Of a stretch of 18,257 nucleotides of DNA, positions 14,749-18,257 are shown in pieces. The stretch is from JBOGJG01 sp050747825 (GTDB taxonomy: Bacteria; Acidobacteriota; UBA6911; RPQK01; JBOGJG01): assembly GCA_050747825.1 (NCBI GenBank), contig JBOGJG010000058.1, positions 1 to 18,257 on the forward strand, written 5' to 3'. Under the pieces are notes generated by a model. That model was given only the letters and a program-made list of their open reading frames with translations, made no database searches and was not told where the DNA came from. The number at the start of each line of letters is the position of its first letter. Position 1 is the stretch's first letter. Both the position numbers and the translations under genes were made by a program.

Positions 14749-14795
14749 GCCACGGATTACACGATTTCGCTGATTCAAATCTGGTAATCCGTGGC
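14749..14795. repeat. Inverted repeat GCCACGGATTAC / GTAATCCGTGGC
   Basis: Perfect 12-bp arms at 14749-14760 and 14784-14795 flank 23 nt. A further partial copy, GTAATC at 14737-14742, contains the TAA stop of the preceding oxidoreductase gene. It could act as a bidirectional terminator-like hairpin, although no T tract follows. Confidence 0.75.
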
Positions 14796-14827
14796 AGGTG
14801 GCGGGTGGCAGGTGGCAGGTGGCGGGG
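14793..14827 (+). repeat. Five tandem GGCRGGT heptamers
   Basis: Units GGCAGGT, GGCGGGT, GGCAGGT, GGCAGGT and GGCGGGG run without gaps, starting within the right arm of the preceding inverted repeat and ending 22 nt before the TTG start of the GT-C gene. Heptamer copy number could vary by slippage. Confidence 0.85.
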
Positions 14828-14849
14828 GTGATGGTAAGGTAAACAAAGT

Positions 14850-16397
14850 TTGGCACGTTTTTCTTATTTCGATAAATTGGGCGGGCTCTGGTTGGCAGCC
14901 GGATTGGTCCTGATCGTTTCCTGTGCCGGATGGACTTACCTCAGCGGCCACTTTCAGTATGGAGAGGGCCACGCAGGACGGCCGATACTGGAGGTGCTCC
15001 TCCTTTACGGGACGACCTGGTTGGGGTTTGTGGTGAGCTTCCGGCTGTTGAAGACAGGCAAGGGGAAGAGTCCGCTGCTGTTCATTCTCGGAGTTGGGCT
15101 CCTGGCCCGGGTGCTTGTCATGCCCTCCAATCTGATTCAAGAGAACGACGTCTACCGCTATGTTCTGGACGGACAAGCGCTGCTTCACGGCCAAAATCCT
15201 TACCAGTACTCTCCACTGGTGGTAAGGGAGTTCGCCTCGCCGGAGTTCAAACTGGAGCTGGAATCCGCACCCGCGCGCACCGTGTTAAGCCGAATCGGCT
15301 ACCCGCATATCCCGACGATTTATCCTCCCGCAGCCCAAGTGGCTTTTGCGGCGGGCGGGCTGATCGGAGAATGGGACTGGATGGGCCAGAGATGGGTCTT
15401 CCTTCTTTTCGACATGGCCACTCTGGGTCTCCTGCTCCTGCTCCTGAAGTCGCTGGCTCTATCTTTGGGCTGGATCGCACTTTACGCCTGGAATCCCCTG
15501 GTTCTCAAGGAAGTGATCAACTCCGCTCACCTGGACATAATGGTGGCCTTTTTCTTGATTGCGGCCATTGCGGGCTTCGTCCAGTGGGATAAGCTCAGCA
15601 TGGCGTCAGATCAAGCCGGCGCAAACAGGGCTGAGCTGGCACGGAATGGCTGGATAATCCTTGCAGCCGCCGCCCTTGGCCTGGCCATTCTTTCCAAGGT
15701 GTATCCGATCGTATTGCTGCCCGCTTGCCTGATCTTCCTAGGGCGCCGCAGCCTCGGCCCGGGAGCACCCCTGATCTTTGCCGCCGTCACCGGACTCGTC
15801 GTGTTTTTGGGGATACTGCCTTTTGACGGGGTAGGGATCGACCAATTGACCACCGGCCTGCGCACCTACGCCTCCGAGTGGCTTAGGAATGAGGGAGTGT
15901 TTGCACTGCTGGGCTGGTGGGCATCTGATCCTCGCCTGCTGGCGGCCGGCATCATTGCTGCGTTCTCCGTCGCCGTGCCGGTTGCGCGCGCAGTCAAATC
16001 GACTCCGCGACCCGGCCCGGCTGATGCCACTCGCTCGGTGCTCCTGCTGGCCGGAGACTTTCAGTGGATTCTCTTATTCTGGCTTCTTTTTCTTCCCTCT
16101 CCTTTCCCCTGGTACGGCGTTCCATTGGCCGCTTTACTGGTCTTGCGCTTCGATAATGCTGCGGCTGTCGCAACCGTGATGTTATCTGGGGCAGTTGCCC
16201 TGTACTACCTCGTCTTCTTTTACGAGTATCAAGACTATCCACGAGTCTGGTGGACATGGACTCGCATTATCGAACATGCCCTGATCTGGATCTCGATGAC
16301 CTTGCCCTTAATCCTTCGCAAGCTGGGCCGTGGCCGCTCCCTGACGGTCGCGGCTCGGATTGAGAGTTCCTATAGTCGAACAGAGCCGCGACCGTGA
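14850..16397 (+). CDS. GT-C-type polytopic membrane glycosyltransferase
   Basis: The 515-residue integral membrane protein has about 11 hydrophobic segments. The first large loop holds L-I-Q-E-N-D-V-Y-R-Y (95-104) and G-Q-N-P-Y (114-118), the acidic loop and NPY pattern of GT-C mannosyltransferase-like enzymes (DUF2029/GT87-like), which use polyprenyl-phosphate sugars outside the membrane. S-K-V-Y-P-I-V-L-L-P in the middle is also typical. The start is TTG at 14850; an AAGG lies 11 nt before it. The next gene, a GT2 enzyme, begins 18 bp after the stop and could make the lipid-linked sugar donor. The last 20 or so residues (from G-R-G-R-S-L-T-V-A-A-R to E-P-R-P) are encoded by the inverted repeat 16332-16403 and are not expected in the family, so the native stop was probably replaced. 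Confidence 0.85.
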   Translation: MARFSYFDKLGGLWLAAGLVLIVSCAGWTYLSGHFQYGEGHAGRPILEVLLLYGTTWLGFVVSFRLLKTGKGKSPLLFILGVGLLARVLVMPSNLIQENDVYRYVLDGQALLHGQNPYQYSPLVVREFASPEFKLELESAPARTVLSRIGYPHIPTIYPPAAQVAFAAGGLIGEWDWMGQRWVFLLFDMATLGLLLLLLKSLALSLGWIALYAWNPLVLKEVINSAHLDIMVAFFLIAAIAGFVQWDKLSMASDQAGANRAELARNGWIILAAAALGLAILSKVYPIVLLPACLIFLGRRSLGPGAPLIFAAVTGLVVFLGILPFDGVGIDQLTTGLRTYASEWLRNEGVFALLGWWASDPRLLAAGIIAAFSVAVPVARAVKSTPRPGPADATRSVLLLAGDFQWILLFWLLFLPSPFPWYGVPLAALLVLRFDNAAAVATVMLSGAVALYYLVFFYEYQDYPRVWWTWTRIIEHALIWISMTLPLILRKLGRGRSLTVAARIESSYSRTEPRP

Positions 16398-16403
16398 GCG
16401 GCC
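16332..16403. repeat. Dispersed GAGCCGCGACCGT repeat, copies 2 and 3 as an inverted pair
   Basis: The left arm 16332-16356 is the exact reverse complement of copy 1 (12341-12365). The right arm 16383-16403 has the same sequence in forward sense but lacks four bases (CAGG) in the middle. The spacer is 26 nt. The pair encodes the C-terminus and TGA stop (16395-16397) of the GT-C gene and ends 12 nt before the GT2 start codon. Confidence 0.88.
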
Positions 16404-16415
16404 CTTGAGCATATA

Positions 16416-17120
16416 ATGAAAGTCGGACTCATCATTCCTGCATATAATGAGGAGGAATCGATAGGTCAGGTCGTCCGTCGCTGTATGAATCTGGCTTCGC
16501 AACCGGGGACGGGGCGGGTGGTAGTCTGTGATAATGATTCCTCTGACTCAACTGCAGAGGTGGCGCGCGCTGCGGGAGCCGAAGTAGTCCATGCAGCGCC
16601 ACGGGGTTATGGCATCGCCTGCCAGCGCGGAATTCAGCATCTGGGCAGTTGGCCGGATGTTCTGGTGTTTATCGATGCCGACGGCTCCAGCCGACCCGAG
16701 GAAATCGACCGGCTTCTGAAGCCTATCCGTTGCAGCGGGGCCGACCTGGTGATTGGGAGGCGGCCGCCCGATTCCCCCATGACTCCGCCACAACGCTGGG
16801 GCACCCGCTTTGCGGTCTGGACGCTCAACTGGCGATGGGGATCTACATTCACCGACATCGGGCCTTTTCGAGCCATCCGCCGAATCAGCCTGGAGAAATT
16901 GAAGATGCGGGACCGCACCTGGGGGTGGACGATCGAGATGCAAATTCTGGCAATTTTGAACGGTCTGAAGGTGGAAGAGGCGCCGGTGTCCTGGGAGAAG
17001 CGTCTGGCCGGGAGGTCCAAGATCAGCGGGACGGTGTCGGGAGTTCTTCGAGCCGGCGCGCGCATTCTCTGGACAATCGGCCGCTACGGTTTCAGACTGA
17101 CAACTGACTGCTCTCAGTGA
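16416..17120 (+). CDS. GT2 glycosyltransferase, dolichyl-phosphate-mannose-synthase-like
   Basis: The 234-residue cytoplasmic GT-A-fold enzyme shows I-P-A-Y-N-E-E-E-S-I (7-16), the nucleotide-site acids C-D-N-D-S-S-D-S-T (38-46), G-Y-G-I-A (64-68) and the metal-binding D-A-D-G (87-90). F-T-D-I-G-P-F-R-A-I and W-T-I-E-M-Q follow, then the basic K-R-x-A-G-R-S-K-I-S-G-T near the end. It most likely transfers a sugar from a nucleotide donor to a polyprenyl phosphate or glycan, feeding the adjacent GT-C enzyme; the sugar is unknown. No C-terminal membrane helices are present. The ATG at 16416 is fixed by the conserved N-terminus, yet no Shine-Dalgarno precedes it because the repeat occupies that space. 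The last residues (L-T-T-D-C-S-Q) and the TGA come from the 17096-17243 palindrome. Confidence 0.9.
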   Translation: MKVGLIIPAYNEEESIGQVVRRCMNLASQPGTGRVVVCDNDSSDSTAEVARAAGAEVVHAAPRGYGIACQRGIQHLGSWPDVLVFIDADGSSRPEEIDRLLKPIRCSGADLVIGRRPPDSPMTPPQRWGTRFAVWTLNWRWGSTFTDIGPFRAIRRISLEKLKMRDRTWGWTIEMQILAILNGLKVEEAPVSWEKRLAGRSKISGTVSGVLRAGARILWTIGRYGFRLTTDCSQ

Positions 17121-17243
17121 AAAGTGAATAGTGAATGGTGAATAGTGGAAGGGCGGGTTCTTAATTGCGAACAATGTCGGCCCTGTGAGCCAGTGTAGTG
17201 CTATTCACTATTCACTATTCACTTTTCACTCTCAGTTGTCAGT
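17096..17243. repeat. Bipartite long inverted repeat between convergent genes
   Basis: The inner arms (17117-17145 and 17201-17229) are 29 nt, complementary at 28 positions, and built of tandem GTGAATA-like units. The outer arms ACTGACAACTGA (17096-17107) and TCAGTTGTCAGT (17232-17243) match perfectly. The 55-nt interior is unique in the window. The GT2 stop (17118-17120) lies in the left inner arm and the Fur-fusion stop (17219-17221) in the right inner arm. It may serve as a shared bidirectional transcription end. Confidence 0.9.
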
Positions 17244-18199
17244 TGGTCTGTTGTCAATTTCTCATACGCTTCCTTAATGATGTCGTAATGCTCCTGCTCT
17301 TCTTCGGCGAATTGCAGGAAGATATCGCGACCCTTGGTATCGTTAAACTTGCCAGCGTAGTTGCGGAAGAAGTCATGCGCTTCCTTCTCCATTTTCATCG
17401 CCAGTTCCAGGGCGTCTTTTTCCTGGATATCCCCCTGGAGCTTGTTCCTGACCTCATCCCGTGAAGGAAAGATCCGCTTCAGAGCGTCGAAGTCGAAGTG
17501 CAGAAACACCGGCGCGTCCAGGATTTTCTTGTCCTTGTGCATGAGGCGCTCCCATTCCTTCTCCAACCGGCTCAAGTGCGTCTTCTCATCTTCCAGCATG
17601 TGGAGGAAGCACGACCTGGTGGAAGGGTGACTGACGGTCTCTGAGGCTGATGAATAAAAGTGCACTCCCCTTCTTTCCGTCTCCATCGCTATTCTCAGAG
17701 CGTCGCGGGCAAACACCAGATCGGAATCGAAGGCTTTGAAACCGGAAACCCGCTTGTTCTGGCAGTCCTGGCAGACTCCAAAGATCTGCAGCCGATGGCG
17801 CACCGGCTGGAAATCATATTCGGAGATGATCTTTTCCTGAAGCTGCTGCAGCTCTGGACTGAAGAACTCGATCGTCCGGCTGCATTCCACACAAACCAGG
17901 TGGTAATGCTGAGGCCTCTTATAAAGGGGTTCAAAGCGCGCAGTACCGTCGCCTAAATTGATCTCGCGAGCCAGACCGCAGTCGGCAAAGGCCTTGAGGG
18001 TCCGAAAAACGGTGGCAAACCCGATCTTCGAATCCTTCTTCTTGACAAGACCGTAAACCTCTTCGGTGGTCAAATGCCCCTCGATCTGCAGGAAGTTCTT
18101 GGCGATAAGCTCCCGCTGGCGCGTCATCTTCAGGCCATTATTTTTTAGATAAGCCGAAAAGATCTCGAGCTGCTCGGCAAGAACTTTCTGGTTACTCAT
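17219..18199 (-). CDS. Fur-family regulator fused to a rubrerythrin-like diiron domain
   Basis: Residues 1-150 are a Fur-family repressor. There is a winged helix (M-T-R-Q-R-E 25-30; G-H-L-T-T-E-E-V-Y 41-49; A-T-V-F-R-T-L 62-68), likely regulatory-metal ligands H42, E90, H98, H100 and E111, and two CxxC structural-zinc pairs (C103/C106 and C143/C146). Residues about 155-314 form a ferritin-like four-helix unit with two ExxH motifs (E-K-T-H 205-208, E-Q-E-H 301-304). Each is preceded by a helix carrying Glu (M-E-T-E-R-R-G-V-H-F-Y 172-182 and M-E-K-E-A-H-D-F-F 270-278), as in rubrerythrin. No rubredoxin domain is present. Fur proteins are normally about 140-160 residues. A metal or peroxide sensor whose attached diiron centre reports O2, H2O2 or iron is a reasonable inference. 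The C-terminal L-T-T-D-Q-L-T-T-E-S-E-K is repeat-derived. The ATG at 18199 has no strong ribosome site. Confidence 0.9.
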   Translation of the reverse strand: MSNQKVLAEQLEIFSAYLKNNGLKMTRQRELIAKNFLQIEGHLTTEEVYGLVKKKDSKIGFATVFRTLKAFADCGLAREINLGDGTARFEPLYKRPQHYHLVCVECSRTIEFFSPELQQLQEKIISEYDFQPVRHRLQIFGVCQDCQNKRVSGFKAFDSDLVFARDALRIAMETERRGVHFYSSASETVSHPSTRSCFLHMLEDEKTHLSRLEKEWERLMHKDKKILDAPVFLHFDFDALKRIFPSRDEVRNKLQGDIQEKDALELAMKMEKEAHDFFRNYAGKFNDTKGRDIFLQFAEEEQEHYDIIKEAYEKLTTDQLTTESEK

Positions 18200-18257
18200 A
18201 AGCCAGCATTAGGATAGCACAAGGGGGGCCGCGCGGGCCGCCGGCAAGCAAGGGGTC
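18200..18257. other. GC-rich region upstream of the Fur fusion
   Basis: The 58 bp to the window edge contain a GC-rich, partly self-complementary stretch (18225-18244) and a possible minus-strand -10, TATCCT. No operator for self-regulation is obvious, and the sequence is too short to judge. Confidence 0.3.

Noticed and set aside
14793..14827. CRISPR-like array
   Set aside because: The heptamers are adjacent with no spacers, far shorter than CRISPR repeats, and no cas gene is near.
17117..17229. Insertion sequence or MITE with terminal inverted repeats
   Set aside because: The arms are made of short tandem units and I see no target-site duplication or transposase, so I kept it as a plain inverted repeat; multi-copy evidence from the genome could change this.

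Overview
The window reads like a chromosomal segment of an Acidobacteriota-type bacterium. The assignment is by inference from gene content: an Oar-like TonB-dependent receptor with an N-terminal carboxypeptidase-regulatory domain, CRTAC1-type FG-GAP/ASPIC proteins, a DUF547 gene joined to a mercuric-reductase-like flavoprotein, and intergenic spaces full of dispersed palindromic repeats. No rRNA, tRNA, CRISPR array, transposase or phage gene is visible.

Positions 1-8897 (all minus strand) are an envelope and uptake block. In transcription order it holds the 3' part of a broken TonB receptor gene, an intact TPR + FG-GAP + ASPIC/UnbV secreted protein, an intact 1068-residue TonB-dependent receptor, a secreted purple-acid-phosphatase-like metallophosphoesterase, and the 5' part of a second CRTAC1 gene that stops abruptly. 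The two intact genes are flanked by broken copies of the same two families, as if a tandem receptor/CRTAC array had been rearranged.

Positions 8900-11340 (minus) are a metal module. A Tat-exported two-domain multicopper oxidase and a ZIP transporter are translationally coupled, behind a good promoter whose -10 lies inside a TGCTAA-N8-TTAGCA palindrome. A second site with the same RCTAA-N8-TTAGY geometry follows the ZIP gene. Positions 11374-12185 (minus) hold a nucleotidyltransferase and an 82-residue protein overlapping by ATGA, a layout like a toxin-antitoxin pair.

Positions 12391-17120 (plus) hold DUF547 and a mercuric-reductase-like oxidoreductase (11-bp overlap), then a GT-C membrane glycosyltransferase and a GT2 dolichyl-phosphate-mannose-synthase-like enzyme. 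At the right end, convergent, lies a Fur-family regulator fused to a rubrerythrin-like diiron domain (17219-18199, minus). This fusion is the most interesting protein in the window.

The second theme is repeats. Four unrelated inverted-repeat families sit in the gene gaps at about 8929-9037, 14749-14827, 12341-12365 with 16332-16403, and 17096-17243. Several have entered coding sequence: the last codons of the GT-C protein, the GT2 protein and the Fur fusion are repeat-derived, and the two convergent genes GT2 and Fur take their stop codons from opposite arms of one palindrome.
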